Assembly: GCA_035508435.1 (NCBI GenBank)
Contig: DATJNA010000164.1
Coordinates: forward strand, 1 to 64,000
DNA: 64,000 nucleotides
Reading direction: 5' to 3'
DNA from: JASHVB01 sp035508435
GTDB lineage: Bacteria > Pseudomonadota > Alphaproteobacteria > Acetobacterales > Acetobacteraceae
The notes under the pieces are model-generated. The model did not search any database, had not been told where the DNA came from, and saw nothing but the letters and a program-made list of their open reading frames with translations. This document shows positions 7,815 through 16,574 of the stretch, piece after piece. A program made the position numbers and the translations under genes. Position 1 is the first letter of the stretch, and the number at the start of each line of letters is the position of its first letter.

Positions 7815-8675
7815 ATGGAAGCCGTCGTCAGCATTGTGTTTCTCGGACTGGCCTACGGGATGATCCTTTACATCGTCTCGGTAGGCCTGTCCGTGACCAT
7901 GGGGCTGATGGGTTTTGTCAACCTCGCGCATGGCGTGTTCGCCATGGCGGGCGGCTATATCACCGTAACGCTGATGAACCGCTACGGCGTCCCATTCGGC
8001 GCGGCCTTGCTCGCGGCGTTCGTCGGCGTCGCGTTGCTAAGCGTGGTGCTGGAGCGGTCGCTTTATGTCCGCCTCTACGGTGCCGGCGAGCTCGAGCAAG
8101 TATTGTTCACGATCGGCCTGGTGTTCATGTCGGTCGCCATCGTGCGCAAAATATGGGGGCCGCTGCCGCAGCCGATCACCGTGCCGGCAATGCTGAATGG
8201 CCAGATCGATCTTGGCTTCCGTTCATTTCCCGCCTACCGCAGCTTCCTGATCGTGGTCAGCCTGGCGCTGACACTCGCGCTGTGGCTTGGCATCGAGCGC
8301 ACCAATTTCGGCGCCCGGCTGCGCGCCGCGGTGGACAACCGGCGCATGGCTGAGTCGCTCGGCATCAACACCGGGCAACTATTCACGCTGAGTTTCGCGC
8401 TTGGCTCCGGCCTTGCCGCCTTGGGCGGCGGCCTCGGTGCCGACATACTGGCGATCTATCCCGGCTACGCAATGGAGTATCTGGTCTATTTCCTGATGGT
8501 CGTCGCGGTCGGCGGCCTGGGCTCGATCCGAGGCCCGTTCTTTGCAGCGTTGCTGTTGGGAGTCGGCGACACCGCCTGCAAATATCTGGTGCCGCAGCTC
8601 GGTGCCTTCTTCATCTATCTCGCCATGATCGCCCTGCTGCTGTGGCGCCCCGCCGGTTTGTTCGGTCGCACCTGA
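7815..8675 (+). CDS. livH: Branched-chain amino-acid-type ABC transporter permease LivH
   Basis: A 286-aa inner-membrane permease. Eight or so hydrophobic segments are visible, beginning MEAVVSIVFLGLAYGMILYI. The family-typical segment GLSVTMGLMGFVNLAHGVFAMAGGY lies near the N terminus, and a cytoplasmic coupling region (RRMAESLGINT) sits before the last helices. The ATG at 7815 is chosen because homologous sequence starts exactly there; the in-frame extension back to 7506 is repeat-derived and basic. It pairs with LivM (next gene, immediately adjacent: TGA ends at 8675, ATG at 8676) to form the transmembrane channel. Confidence 0.94.
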   Translation: MEAVVSIVFLGLAYGMILYIVSVGLSVTMGLMGFVNLAHGVFAMAGGYITVTLMNRYGVPFGAALLAAFVGVALLSVVLERSLYVRLYGAGELEQVLFTIGLVFMSVAIVRKIWGPLPQPITVPAMLNGQIDLGFRSFPAYRSFLIVVSLALTLALWLGIERTNFGARLRAAVDNRRMAESLGINTGQLFTLSFALGSGLAALGGGLGADILAIYPGYAMEYLVYFLMVVAVGGLGSIRGPFFAALLLGVGDTACKYLVPQLGAFFIYLAMIALLLWRPAGLFGRT

Positions 8676-9653
8676 ATGGCGGCTGATTCCCCGGTCGCGC
8701 AGCTCATTCGCGCCCACCGGCTGCGGCCGACCGAACTGTTGCCGTGGCTGGCTGCCGTCGTGGCTTATTTCGTCTTCGCCAGCTACCTGCCGCTGGGCAG
8801 CCAAATTCTGATCATGATCCTGTTCGCGCTGTCACTCGACCTCGTCCTCGGTTACGCGGGCATCGTCACACTGGGTCAGGCTGCATTCTTCGGCGTTGGC
8901 GCTTATGCGGCGGGCATCTACTCGGTGCACGTGACGGGCGAGCCGATATCCGGCCTTCTGGTTGGCGCTGCCGCGGCAGCCGTGGTCGGACTGGTTTCCG
9001 GCGCGATCATTCTGCGCACCAGCGGGCTCACATTGCTGATGCTCACTCTGGCCGTGACCTCGCTGCTGGAGGCTGCCGCAAACGATGCGACCTCCATCAC
9101 CGGCGGCAATGACGGCCTGCAAGGCGTCGCCATCAATCCGATCCTGGGTCGCTTCGATTTCGACCTGTACGGCCGCACCGCCTATCTATACTGTCTGTCC
9201 ATCCTGTTCCTGGCCTGGTTGTTCGTCCGCGGCCTGGTACATTCACCGTTCGGCCAGACATTGGTTGGCATTCGAGAGAATGTGGTCCGCATGCATTCGA
9301 TCGGCGTGCCGGTACGCCGCCGCTTGCTGACCAGCTACACGATCTCCGCCGCGCTCGCCGGTATCGCCGGCGCCTTGCTCACGCAGACGACGCAGTTCGT
9401 CGGCCTGACCGTGCTCAGCTTTGAACGCTCCGGCGAAATTCTCATCATGCTGGTGCTGGGTGGCACCGGCCGACTCTATGGCGCGTTCGTCGGCGCCACG
9501 GTGTACATGATCGCACAGGACCAACTCGCGGAAGCGGATCCGGTGTTCTGGGATTTCTGGATTGGCCTGCTCCTGGTCCTGATCGTATTGTTCGCCCGCG
9601 GCGGTATCCTCGGCCTGGGTGACCGTCTGGTGCTTCGGTTCCGCCGGCGATGA
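8676..9653 (+). CDS. livM: Branched-chain amino-acid-type ABC transporter permease LivM
   Basis: A 325-aa permease with a short hydrophilic N terminus followed by multiple membrane helices. It carries the LivM hallmark region LVLGYAGIVTLGQAAFFGVGAYAA and the coupling-loop region IRENVVRMHSIGVPVRR. It has no fused ATPase domain. It starts directly after the livH stop, and its last four bases overlap the livG start (ATGA), indicating translational coupling. It forms the second half of the membrane channel. Confidence 0.94.
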   Translation: MAADSPVAQLIRAHRLRPTELLPWLAAVVAYFVFASYLPLGSQILIMILFALSLDLVLGYAGIVTLGQAAFFGVGAYAAGIYSVHVTGEPISGLLVGAAAAAVVGLVSGAIILRTSGLTLLMLTLAVTSLLEAAANDATSITGGNDGLQGVAINPILGRFDFDLYGRTAYLYCLSILFLAWLFVRGLVHSPFGQTLVGIRENVVRMHSIGVPVRRRLLTSYTISAALAGIAGALLTQTTQFVGLTVLSFERSGEILIMLVLGGTGRLYGAFVGATVYMIAQDQLAEADPVFWDFWIGLLLVLIVLFARGGILGLGDRLVLRFRRR

Positions 9654-10402
9654 CCGCGGCCCTGCAGACGGTCGGACTTGCCAAGCGATTTGGCGCGCTG
9701 GTGGTCGCCAACAACATCGACTTCCGGCTCGAGCCCGGCGCGCGCCACGCACTGATCGGCCCGAATGGTGCCGGCAAGACCACGTTCGTCAACCTGATCA
9801 CCGGCCGCCTCATGCCGTCGGCGGGACGCATCCTACTGAACGGCTCGGACGTCACTGTGTTGCCACAAGCGGAGCGGGTCAAACGCGGCCTCGGACGCAC
9901 GTTTCAGATCAACAGCTTGTTCAAAGGCCTGTCGGTGTTGGAGAACGTGTCTCTGGCGGTGACCGAGCATGCCGGGCTCGGTGGTCGGATGTTTCGCCGC
10001 ATGGGTGCGCGACGCGACATGTTGGAGCGGGCGTTCGGGTTGCTGGAACGCCTCGGCATTGCCGATGTCGCCGGGCTGCAGGTCAAACATCTCCCTTATG
10101 GCAAGCAGCGCCTGGTCGAAATCGCGATCGCGCTGGGACTGCGGCCGAGCGTATTGTTGCTGGACGAGCCGGCGGCGGGGGTTCCGTCGTCCGAAAGCCG
10201 CATCATCCTCGAGGTGATTGCGCAATTGCCGGCATCAGTTGCGGTGTTGATCATAGAGCATGACATGGATCTGGTATTTCGTTTCGCCGAGCGCATCACC
10301 GTGCTGGTGCAGGGTGCCGTATTGGTGGCAGGCACCGCGGCAGAGATCGCCGCCGATGCGCGCGTCCGGGAGGTCTATCTGGGCGAGCGGGAACATGGCT
10401 GA
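9650..10402 (+). CDS. livG: Branched-chain amino-acid-type ABC transporter ATPase LivG
   Basis: A 250-aa ABC ATPase. Walker A GPNGAGKT is near residue 40. The signature region reads LPYGKQR, the LivG-style variant of LSGGQ. Walker B VLLLDEP is followed by the switch histidine in IIEHDMD. The start overlaps the livM stop by four bases. It powers transport through LivH/LivM together with LivF, encoded 59 bases downstream. Confidence 0.94.
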   Translation: MTAALQTVGLAKRFGALVVANNIDFRLEPGARHALIGPNGAGKTTFVNLITGRLMPSAGRILLNGSDVTVLPQAERVKRGLGRTFQINSLFKGLSVLENVSLAVTEHAGLGGRMFRRMGARRDMLERAFGLLERLGIADVAGLQVKHLPYGKQRLVEIAIALGLRPSVLLLDEPAAGVPSSESRIILEVIAQLPASVAVLIIEHDMDLVFRFAERITVLVQGAVLVAGTAAEIAADARVREVYLGEREHG

Positions 10403-10461
10403 AGCGGTTTGCCGGACGTATCACGGGACTGGTTCCGCAGGCAGGGGTCGGAGCCGGTGCC

Positions 10462-11175
10462 ATGCCTGACTCCCTTGTGCTGCGCAACGTTTCCGCGGGC
10501 TACGGAGAAACCGTCGTGCTCGATGGCATTTCGCTGCGGCTGCCGGAGCTCGGGACGGTGTCGATCCTGGGTCGCAACGGAGTTGGCAAGACCACGCTGC
10601 TGGCATCGGTGCTGGGCCACACCACGCTGCATGCGGGAGACATCATGTTTGCCGGCCAAACGCTCAACGGCCTGCGTTCATTCCGCCGGGCCCGGCTTGG
10701 CATAGGCTACGTGCCGCAGGAACGCGAGATTTTTCCCTCCCTGGATGTTGAGGAAAATCTGACAGTGGCAGCACGCGGGCCGCGCACGGGCGGTTGGAAC
10801 GTCGATCGAGTCTATGCGCTGTTCCCTCGCCTGGCGGAACGCCGGCGCAGCATGGGCAACCAGCTTTCCGGCGGCGAGCAACAGATGCTGGCCGTAGGAC
10901 GAGCGCTGATGCTTAACCCATCTCTGCTGTTGCTGGATGAGCCTCTGGAGGGATTGGCCCCAGTCATGGTGGACCGGCTATTGGAGGCTTTGAACCGGCT
11001 GCGTTCCGAGGCGGGTTTGGCCATGGTGCTGGTGGAGCAGCATGTGCGGCTGGCACTGGAATTTTCGGCGCGGGCCGTGATCCTGGACCGCGGCAAGGTT
11101 GTCTATGACGACGCGTCGGGCCCACTGCTGGATGATCCGCAACGCGTGGTCGCGCTGATCGGCGTGGGACGGTGA
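10462..11175 (+). CDS. livF: Branched-chain amino-acid-type ABC transporter ATPase LivF
   Basis: A 237-aa ABC ATPase with Walker A GRNGVGKT, the LivF-type Q-loop region GYVPQEREIFPSLDVEENL, signature LSGGEQQMLAVGRAL, Walker B LLLLDEP and H-loop VLVEQHVRL. It is the last gene of the transport operon and is convergent with fabD, whose end is 32 bases away; no terminator hairpin is obvious in that short gap. Confidence 0.94.
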   Translation: MPDSLVLRNVSAGYGETVVLDGISLRLPELGTVSILGRNGVGKTTLLASVLGHTTLHAGDIMFAGQTLNGLRSFRRARLGIGYVPQEREIFPSLDVEENLTVAARGPRTGGWNVDRVYALFPRLAERRRSMGNQLSGGEQQMLAVGRALMLNPSLLLLDEPLEGLAPVMVDRLLEALNRLRSEAGLAMVLVEQHVRLALEFSARAVILDRGKVVYDDASGPLLDDPQRVVALIGVGR

Positions 11176-11207
11176 CATGCGAGAAGCCAATCGCACGCCG
11201 CTCTCAG

Positions 11208-12176
11208 TCAGAGCATTTTCAGCAGTGCCTCCACGTCCGCCGGCGTTCCCGCCGAAGCTGTCGCAGCGTCCGGCGCAATGCGGCGGACCAGGCCGGACAG
11301 CACCTTGCCGCTGCCGAGTTCGATGAAACTGTCGACGCCCAGCGCGGTCATTGCCTGCACGCACTCCCGCCAGCGCACCGTCGCAGTGACCTGCTGCACA
11401 AGCAGCTCACGGATGCGCACGGGATCGGTCTCCTTCGCCGCCGAAACATTCGCGATCAGCGGCACCACCGGCGCGCCGGGCGGCGTCTTTTCCAACGCCT
11501 CGCCCATGGCATCGGCCGCCGGCGCCATCAGCGCAGAATGGAACGGTGCCGATACGGGCAGCAACATGGCACGGCGAATGCCCATCCCCGGGGCGAGCGC
11601 CACGGCGCGCTCTACCGCCTCACGGTGGCCCGACACCACCACCTGGCCCGCGCCGTTGTCGTTGGCCGGTTGAATGACCTGAGTTTCCGGTGGCTCGCTT
11701 TGCGGCACCGGCGCCGCCGCCTGGCAAAGCTCGCGCGCTTGCTCCAACTCGGCGCCGAGCAAAGCGGCCATCGCGCCTTCGCCGGCGGGCACCGCCTTCT
11801 GCATCACCTGGCCGCGCAGCTTCAACAGCCGTGCGGCATCGCCCAGACTGAATCCGCCCGCCGCGGCCAGCGCGGTGTATTCGCCCAGCGAATGCCCAGC
11901 GACGACGGCCGATTTCTGCTTCAGCACGATCCCGCCTTCCTTCTCCAGCACGCGCAGCACCGCCAGAGAATGCGCCATCAGCGCGGGCTGGGTGTTCTCG
12001 GTCAGGATCAGCTCCTCCGCCGGCCCCTCGAACATCAGGCGCGAGAGGTTTTGGCGCAGGGTTTCGTCCACTTCCTGGAACACTTCGCGCGCGACAGTGA
12101 AGGCGGCGGCGAGGTCGCGGCCCATGCCGACCCCCTGGCTGCCCTGGCCGGGGAAGATGAAGGCGTGGACTGGCAT
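11208..12176 (-). CDS. fabD: Malonyl-CoA:ACP transacylase
   Basis: A 322-aa enzyme that loads malonate from CoA onto acyl carrier protein for fatty acid synthesis. The N-terminal FIFPGQGSQ oxyanion segment, the nucleophile motif GHSLGEY with Ser96, the catalytic-His region PVSAPFHSALM, and the C-terminal FIELGSGKVLSGL are all present. The length is normal with a modest central Gln/Pro insertion (AAAPVPQSEPPETQVIQPANDN). It stands alone rather than beside fabG/acpP within this window. It diverges from the methyltransferase-family gene at 12328. Confidence 0.95.
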   Translation of the reverse strand: MPVHAFIFPGQGSQGVGMGRDLAAAFTVAREVFQEVDETLRQNLSRLMFEGPAEELILTENTQPALMAHSLAVLRVLEKEGGIVLKQKSAVVAGHSLGEYTALAAAGGFSLGDAARLLKLRGQVMQKAVPAGEGAMAALLGAELEQARELCQAAAPVPQSEPPETQVIQPANDNGAGQVVVSGHREAVERAVALAPGMGIRRAMLLPVSAPFHSALMAPAADAMGEALEKTPPGAPVVPLIANVSAAKETDPVRIRELLVQQVTATVRWRECVQAMTALGVDSFIELGSGKVLSGLVRRIAPDAATASAGTPADVEALLKML

Positions 12177-12327
12177 ATGATATAGCTCCCCTGGACGCTG
12201 ACCCGGGGGCGTAACCTTGCTGTCGCACAGCTGTCAATCTTGCTCAACGGCAAGCCGCACGGCAACCCTGTTTCGCAAGACGACTTAGTGTATCATTGCC
12301 GCTCCAATCCGCCGGGAAGGGGCAATC

Positions 12328-13233
12328 GTGGAGGTGAGTGGTTTGGCCAAACACGTGTCGCGGCGCGCCATATTGGCGACGGCCGGTGGATTATGCCTCG
12401 CTCCCGCCGTGCGGGCCGAAACCGCGTGGACCCGCCAGGCCTACGAAACCGCCATGCGCGCATCCGGCCGTCCGGTCAGCCTGACCGACGCGCAGTTCGA
12501 CGCGATCCAGAAGCGCAAACCCGCGGCCATGCTATTAATCGAGACCTATCTCAAGCAACACCTCGGCAGCGCCGATCCCGCGGTACTGGCCGCATTCGAG
12601 GCGGTGCCGCGTGAATATTTCCACTACATCTATTCCGAGCATCGCGCCACGCCCGGCGATGCCTATGAGAAGGATCCGAAGCCCTGGGGCATCGGCTGGG
12701 GCTCGGCGCTGTCGGATTATCTCGGCCAGGCCTATATGACCCAGGTGTGCCAGCCAAAGTCCGGTCAGACCACCCTGGAAGTCGGCACCGGCAGCGGATT
12801 CCAGAGCGCCCTGCTGTCTCGCATCGTGGCGCAGGCCTACACGATCGAAATCATTGAACCGCTCGGCAAGGCAGTCAGCCACATCTTCACGCCGCTCGGC
12901 TACGACAATGTGCACACCAAGGTTGGCGACGGCTATTACGGCTGGCCGGAGGTGTCAGGCGGGTTTGACGTCATCATCGTCACCTGTGCCGCCGAATACG
13001 CGCCACCCGATTTGTTCAAGCAGATGAAGCCGGGTGGGCGGATGGTGATTCCGATCGGCCAGCCGTTCAAGCGCGGCCAGGTGCTGTACGTCTACACCAA
13101 GGACGCCGAAGGCAAGATCCACTCGCGCCGCGACATGGGTGTGTTCTTCATCCCAATGACGGGCGCGATCCAAAGAACGCCGCGGCCGGGCATAACTCCC
13201 GCGGCGGCTGTCATGCAGCAGCAGAAGCAGTAG
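12328..13233 (+). CDS. Protein-L-isoaspartate O-methyltransferase family protein with an export signal
   Basis: A 301-aa protein starting with GTG (12328), supported by GGGAAGGGG at 12314-12322. The N terminus reads SRRAILATAGGLCLAPAVRAE: a twin-arginine followed by a hydrophobic core and an AxA-type cleavage site, so export by Tat or Sec is likely. The body carries the PCMT fold: the GSALSDYLGQAYM segment before the SAM site, motif I LEVGTGSGFQSALL (about residues 150-163), and the post-domain strand FDVIIVTCAAEYAP. The family repairs isoaspartyl residues using SAM, but canonical enzymes are about 210 aa and cytosolic. An exported version is odd because SAM is not expected outside the cytoplasm, so its role is uncertain. 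Confidence 0.82.
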   Translation: MEVSGLAKHVSRRAILATAGGLCLAPAVRAETAWTRQAYETAMRASGRPVSLTDAQFDAIQKRKPAAMLLIETYLKQHLGSADPAVLAAFEAVPREYFHYIYSEHRATPGDAYEKDPKPWGIGWGSALSDYLGQAYMTQVCQPKSGQTTLEVGTGSGFQSALLSRIVAQAYTIEIIEPLGKAVSHIFTPLGYDNVHTKVGDGYYGWPEVSGGFDVIIVTCAAEYAPPDLFKQMKPGGRMVIPIGQPFKRGQVLYVYTKDAEGKIHSRRDMGVFFIPMTGAIQRTPRPGITPAAAVMQQQKQ

Positions 13234-13359
13234 ACAAGGTCTTTGCGCTATGACGCGGGAATGCGAGTCGCTGCGTGGCGGTCTGCACGACCTGTCGCGG
13301 CGTTGATGCTGTGTCAGCCCGGCGTTGAAGCCGCGGCAGCCCTGGGGTGAAAGGCTGCG

Positions 13360-13983
13360 TCAACTCACATGGGTCCGGCGATAATGCCGCTGTGCCTTGG
13401 CGCGGTTGCCACAGGCGGCCATGTCGCACCAACGCCGGCTGCCGGTCTTGCTGCGATCGACGAATAACCACAGGCATTCGTCATTGGCGCAGCGGCGAAC
13501 GCGTAGCCGATCGGCGCCGGCGAGCAAATCCGCCGCGGACCAGAGCACCGGGGCGAGCAAGGCTGCGGCGGAATGGGCCTCATGCTCCACGGCCCAGGCA
13601 AATCCCGCGGCATCCCGCACCAGTCCGCGACGCGGCGACGCGCCCGCGAGCGCCTGGTTCAGTGCGGCGAAATCCGTTTCGGCGACAATGTCACCCGACG
13701 CCAAGGCCATGCCACAGCGGAACACGGCCTCGCGCAGAGCGATCGCCTCGGCGAACAACCGGACTGCGCGCTTCGGGTGGCGCTCCGCCCATGCCGCCGT
13801 CACGGTTGCGGCGAGCGCTTCTGCCTGCGCCTGTCGTGCCAGCCACGACAGCAGGTCCGGCAGCGTGGCCAGCGATTCGCTCGGCGTGGCGCTGCCGCGC
13901 CACGACAGCGTGTTGGCGAAGTCGAGGCAAAGGTCCTCGGCCGGGGCTCCGATCACGGCCGTCCGATGCTGGTTCGTCGACAT
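13360..13983 (-). CDS. CGNR zinc-finger / ABATE-domain putative regulator
   Basis: A 207-aa protein. The N-terminal half matches the ABATE type (LCLDFANTLSWRG near residue 15), and the C terminus is the CGNR zinc finger: RRCANDECLWLFVDRSKT then RRWCDMAACGNRAKAQRHY, with four cysteines placed to hold zinc. Such proteins are thought to be stress-linked transcription regulators; that is family-level inference. The ATG at 13983 is used because the extra N-terminal sequence of the longer frame has no similarity and would run through the divergent promoter region. It is divergent from the AraC-type gene, and the shared 94-base region holds repeated sites. Confidence 0.82.
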   Translation of the reverse strand: MSTNQHRTAVIGAPAEDLCLDFANTLSWRGSATPSESLATLPDLLSWLARQAQAEALAATVTAAWAERHPKRAVRLFAEAIALREAVFRCGMALASGDIVAETDFAALNQALAGASPRRGLVRDAAGFAWAVEHEAHSAAALLAPVLWSAADLLAGADRLRVRRCANDECLWLFVDRSKTGSRRWCDMAACGNRAKAQRHYRRTHVS

Positions 13984-13992
13984 GCGCGAGAT

Positions 13993-14056
13993 CCTAACCT
14001 CCCAGACGGTTGACAACCGCCGTGCCTGTCTGATTATAACCTCGCAGCAGGTTAGG
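13993..14056. promoter_or_regulatory. Operator-like repeats between the CGNR and AraC genes
   Basis: Two direct copies of TAACCTCsCAG lie at 13995-14005 and 14037-14047, 42 bases (four helical turns) apart. In addition CCTAACCT (13993-14000) is exactly complementary in inverted orientation to AGGTTAGG (14049-14056). AraC-family proteins commonly bind paired direct sites, so autoregulation or joint control of the divergent pair is plausible. Confidence 0.55.
14010..14040 (+). promoter_or_regulatory. Candidate promoter of the AraC-type gene
   Basis: TTGACA at 14010-14015 and TATAAC at 14035-14040 with 19-base spacing, or GATTAT (14032-14037) at 16 bases. The -10 overlaps the second TAACCTCGCAG copy, so a bound regulator would interfere with RNA polymerase. 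Confidence 0.5.
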
Positions 14057-14077
14057 CAAGCATGCGAGGAGCAAGCA

Positions 14078-14923
14078 ATGACGGCCACCACACTGCTGGC
14101 GGGCGGGGCGGTCTCGGCTGTCGACTACCGGTGCAGCCGGGGGCCGCATGACGCCCCCTATCCCGAATGCCACGACAGTTTCCTTGTCGCCTACGTACGT
14201 CGCGGCAGCTTCGGGTATCGCGCTATGGGCCATGCCCACGAGCTGGTCACGGGGGCGGTATTGCTCGGCCGACCGGGCGACGAATATGTCTGCACGCACG
14301 ACCACGTCTGCGGCGACGAGTGCCTGGTGTTCTCCTTCTCCCCCGAGATTGCCGACACGCTCGGCGCCGCCCCGTTCTGGCAGGCGGGCGCCCTGCCTCC
14401 CGCGCCCGCCGCGATGGTGTTCGGCGAGCTGGCGCAGGCGGCAGCGGCCGGCACTATCGGAATTGCGCTCGACGAAGCGGGACTGCTGCTCGCCGCACGT
14501 TGCGCCTCGGTCACGACCGCGCAGCCGCCTCGGCAATGCAGTGTCAGCCGGCGCGATCGCCATCGCATGGTGGAGGCAGCGCTCTGGCTCGATTCGCAGT
14601 CGCAAGAGCAAATCGGGCTGGAGACAGCGGCGCATGCGGCGGGGCTCAGCCCATTCCACTTCCTGCGCCTATTCTCGGCAGTGCTGCGCGTGACGCCGCA
14701 CCAATATCTGCTGCGCACCCGCCTGCGCCGCGCAGCACGATTGCTTGCCGAAAGCAGCCGCGCCATCACCGATATCGCGTTCGACGTGGGCTTCGCGGAC
14801 CTGTCGAATTTCGTGCGCACGTTTCATCGCGCCGCCGGCGTGTCGCCACGACGATTTCGCCAGGCCGCACGGGGCAATCGCAAGTTCTTCCAAGAACCGC
14901 GCGCCGCACTCTGCCAAGGATGA
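14078..14923 (+). CDS. AraC-family transcription regulator
   Basis: A 281-aa regulator with an N-terminal cupin-like ligand domain (PYPECHDSFLVAYVRRGSFGYR, then TGAVLLGRPGDEYVCTHDH) and a C-terminal pair of helix-turn-helix motifs of AraC type (LETAAHAAGLSPFHFLRLF and ITDIAFDVGFADLSNFVRTFH, ending GVSPRRFR). The second HTH matches the family signature closely. The ATG at 14078 has GAGGAGC at 14065-14071; the longer open frame back to 13397 is antisense to the CGNR gene. Genes downstream on the same strand (VOC protein at 14946 and the broken ORF after it) are likely targets. Confidence 0.9.
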   Translation: MTATTLLAGGAVSAVDYRCSRGPHDAPYPECHDSFLVAYVRRGSFGYRAMGHAHELVTGAVLLGRPGDEYVCTHDHVCGDECLVFSFSPEIADTLGAAPFWQAGALPPAPAAMVFGELAQAAAAGTIGIALDEAGLLLAARCASVTTAQPPRQCSVSRRDRHRMVEAALWLDSQSQEQIGLETAAHAAGLSPFHFLRLFSAVLRVTPHQYLLRTRLRRAARLLAESSRAITDIAFDVGFADLSNFVRTFHRAAGVSPRRFRQAARGNRKFFQEPRAALCQG

Positions 14924-14945
14924 CCACCGTGACAAGGAGGTCATC

Positions 14946-15308
14946 ATGTTCGATCACATTGGGCTGCACGTAACCGACATCGACGCCAGCGTCCGCTTCT
15001 ACACTGCGTTGCTGGCACCGCTTGGCCACGTCGCGGGTTCCGTCGATGCCACGAGCGCCGGGTTCGGGCCGCCGGATGCGCCAGCGTTGTGGCTCTATGC
15101 CGACGGCAAGCCGCGCGGCCCTGGCGTGCACGTGGCATTCCACGCCGCCGACCGGAAGTCGGTGGACCGCTGCCACGCCGCAGGCATTGCGGCCGGTGGA
15201 CGGGACAACGGCTCGCCCGGCCTGCGCTCCGACTACAGTCCCACATACTACGCCGCGTTCCTGCTCGATCCCGACGGCAACAATGTCGAAGCCGTGTGCC
15301 TGAGCTGA
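14946..15308 (+). CDS. VOC (glyoxalase/bleomycin-resistance) superfamily protein
   Basis: A 120-aa single VOC module: MFDHIGLHVTDIDASVRFY at the N terminus supplies the first metal-site His, and AAFLLDPDGNNVEAVCL at the C terminus supplies the acidic ligand. The AAGGAGGTCATC segment is an excellent ribosome site immediately before the ATG. The gap from the AraC-type gene is 22 bases, so they are probably co-transcribed. The substrate cannot be told from sequence; members range from glyoxalases to dioxygenases and thiol transferases. Confidence 0.88.
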   Translation: MFDHIGLHVTDIDASVRFYTALLAPLGHVAGSVDATSAGFGPPDAPALWLYADGKPRGPGVHVAFHAADRKSVDRCHAAGIAAGGRDNGSPGLRSDYSPTYYAAFLLDPDGNNVEAVCLS

Positions 15309-15345
15309 CAGAAGCGCAGCAATGAGCTGAGGGAGGGGCAGCGAC

Positions 15346-15918
15346 TTGAACGCGTTCCTTCAGGCACCGCATGCCGACGCTCCGGCCGTCGACCGCGCGG
15401 GCTGAACGGCGCTGTACGACTGGCCGATCGGCATTTCGGAACTCGACGTGACCGGGTTTCTCGACGACGGCACGCAACGCTCACGATCCGGCGACTGGCA
15501 TTTCGGCTGGGTGCTGGAGGGGCGGGCGATCCAGGATGTCTGGATCGTCCCGCCGCGCGGCCGGCGCGGGCACGATGCAACCGGAGTGCCGGAATATTAT
15601 GGCACCACGCTACCCATCTACAATCCACGCAGCGACGACCGGCGCGTTTTGTATATCGATCCTGCCATCCGGGCGGTGCCGAAAATGACCGGGCGCCGGC
15701 AGTGCGATGCCATCGTACAGCTCGGGCACGACGCAGCGGGGCAGTCGGTGCGCTGGGGTTTCGACGAGATCGAGGCGACCGCCTTCCGCTGGCGCGGCGA
15801 ATGGTCGGCGGACGGCGGCACGACGCGGCAAATTGCGCGTCGAATTCCGCACGCGGCGCCCGACGGACGGATGAGGCGGCAGCAGCCGTCGTTTCGCGGC
15901 GCGGTTGAGCGTGCTTGA
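15346..15918 (+). pseudogene. Probable pseudogene of an uncharacterised (DUF1579-like) protein, interrupted by in-frame TGA
   Basis: A TTG start at 15346 preceded by GGGAGGGG (15331-15338) opens a frame reading NAFLQAPHADAPAVDRAG, then meets TGA at 15403-15405. The same frame continues as ALYDWPIGISELDVTGFLDDGTQR and DWHFGWVLEGRAIQDVWIVPPR, the start and core expected of one protein. A remnant beginning with GTG at 15448 could still be made (156 aa). The C terminus after about 15840 turns Arg-rich and looks frame-disrupted. It follows the VOC gene by 37 bases. Family naming is from memory of the WHFGWVLEGRAIQDVWI pattern and is tentative. Confidence 0.6.
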
Positions 15919-16080
15919 GCCGCGCGAGCTCGGCATGGCTCGCGGGACCCTTTATCGGATCGCCGGCGCCGCCGTCTTTGGCGTCGACGCGACCGACCGC
16001 GGCACCTCGATCAGGATGGCGCGCTTGTCGCCGCCGGCGAGCCATGGTTGCCTTCAACGGTTCGTAAACAGGAGGCGCCG

Positions 16081-16473
16081 ATGCTGCAGACCTATGAGGG
16101 CGGCTGCCATTGCGGGCGCGTGCGGTTCCGCGCGCACGCCGATCTGGCAACCATCTCCGAGTGCAATTGCTCGATCTGTACCAAGAAGGGCATCATCCAC
16201 CTGGTCGTGCCGCTCGACCGCTTCACCGTGCTGCAAGGCGAGGACGCGCTGACCACCTACCAGTTCGGCACGCATGTCGCGAAACACACGTTCTGCGGTC
16301 ATTGTGGCATCCATGCGTTCTATGTGCCCCGCTCCGACCCCGACAAGGTGAGCGTCAACGCCCGCTGCATCGACGGCATCGAGCCTGCCGCGCTGCATGC
16401 GTCACGGTTCTTCGATGGCCAGCACTGGGAGGAGGCGATGGCCGCGAGGCGGACGGCGGAAGCGGGATCGTGA
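16081..16473 (+). CDS. GFA/CENP-V family zinc protein
   Basis: A 130-aa protein with the glutathione-dependent formaldehyde-activating (GFA) zinc pattern: GGCHCGRVRF, ECNCSICTKKG and HTFCGHCGIHAFY supply seven cysteines. Family members bind zinc, and only some act on S-hydroxymethyl-glutathione, so enzymatic function is open. ATG 16081 has ACAGGAGGCG just upstream. It sits between two decayed genes but itself looks intact. Confidence 0.88.
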   Translation: MLQTYEGGCHCGRVRFRAHADLATISECNCSICTKKGIIHLVVPLDRFTVLQGEDALTTYQFGTHVAKHTFCGHCGIHAFYVPRSDPDKVSVNARCIDGIEPAALHASRFFDGQHWEEAMAARRTAEAGS

Positions 16474-16500
16474 TCACCGGCCCGGGATCGTGATCACCGG
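16464..16500. repeat. Two copies of a 17-bp repeat containing TGATCA
   Basis: GGGATCGTGATCACCGG occurs at 16464-16480 and 16484-16500, spanning the end of the GFA gene. The inner TGATCA is palindromic. It could be a binding site or simply a local duplication. Confidence 0.5.
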
Positions 16501-16574
16501 CCGCGGCAAACAAGCCAGACGTCTTCACTTGCAGCCGACGAAACTGACGTATTCACTCGCGGAGGGGCCAAATC

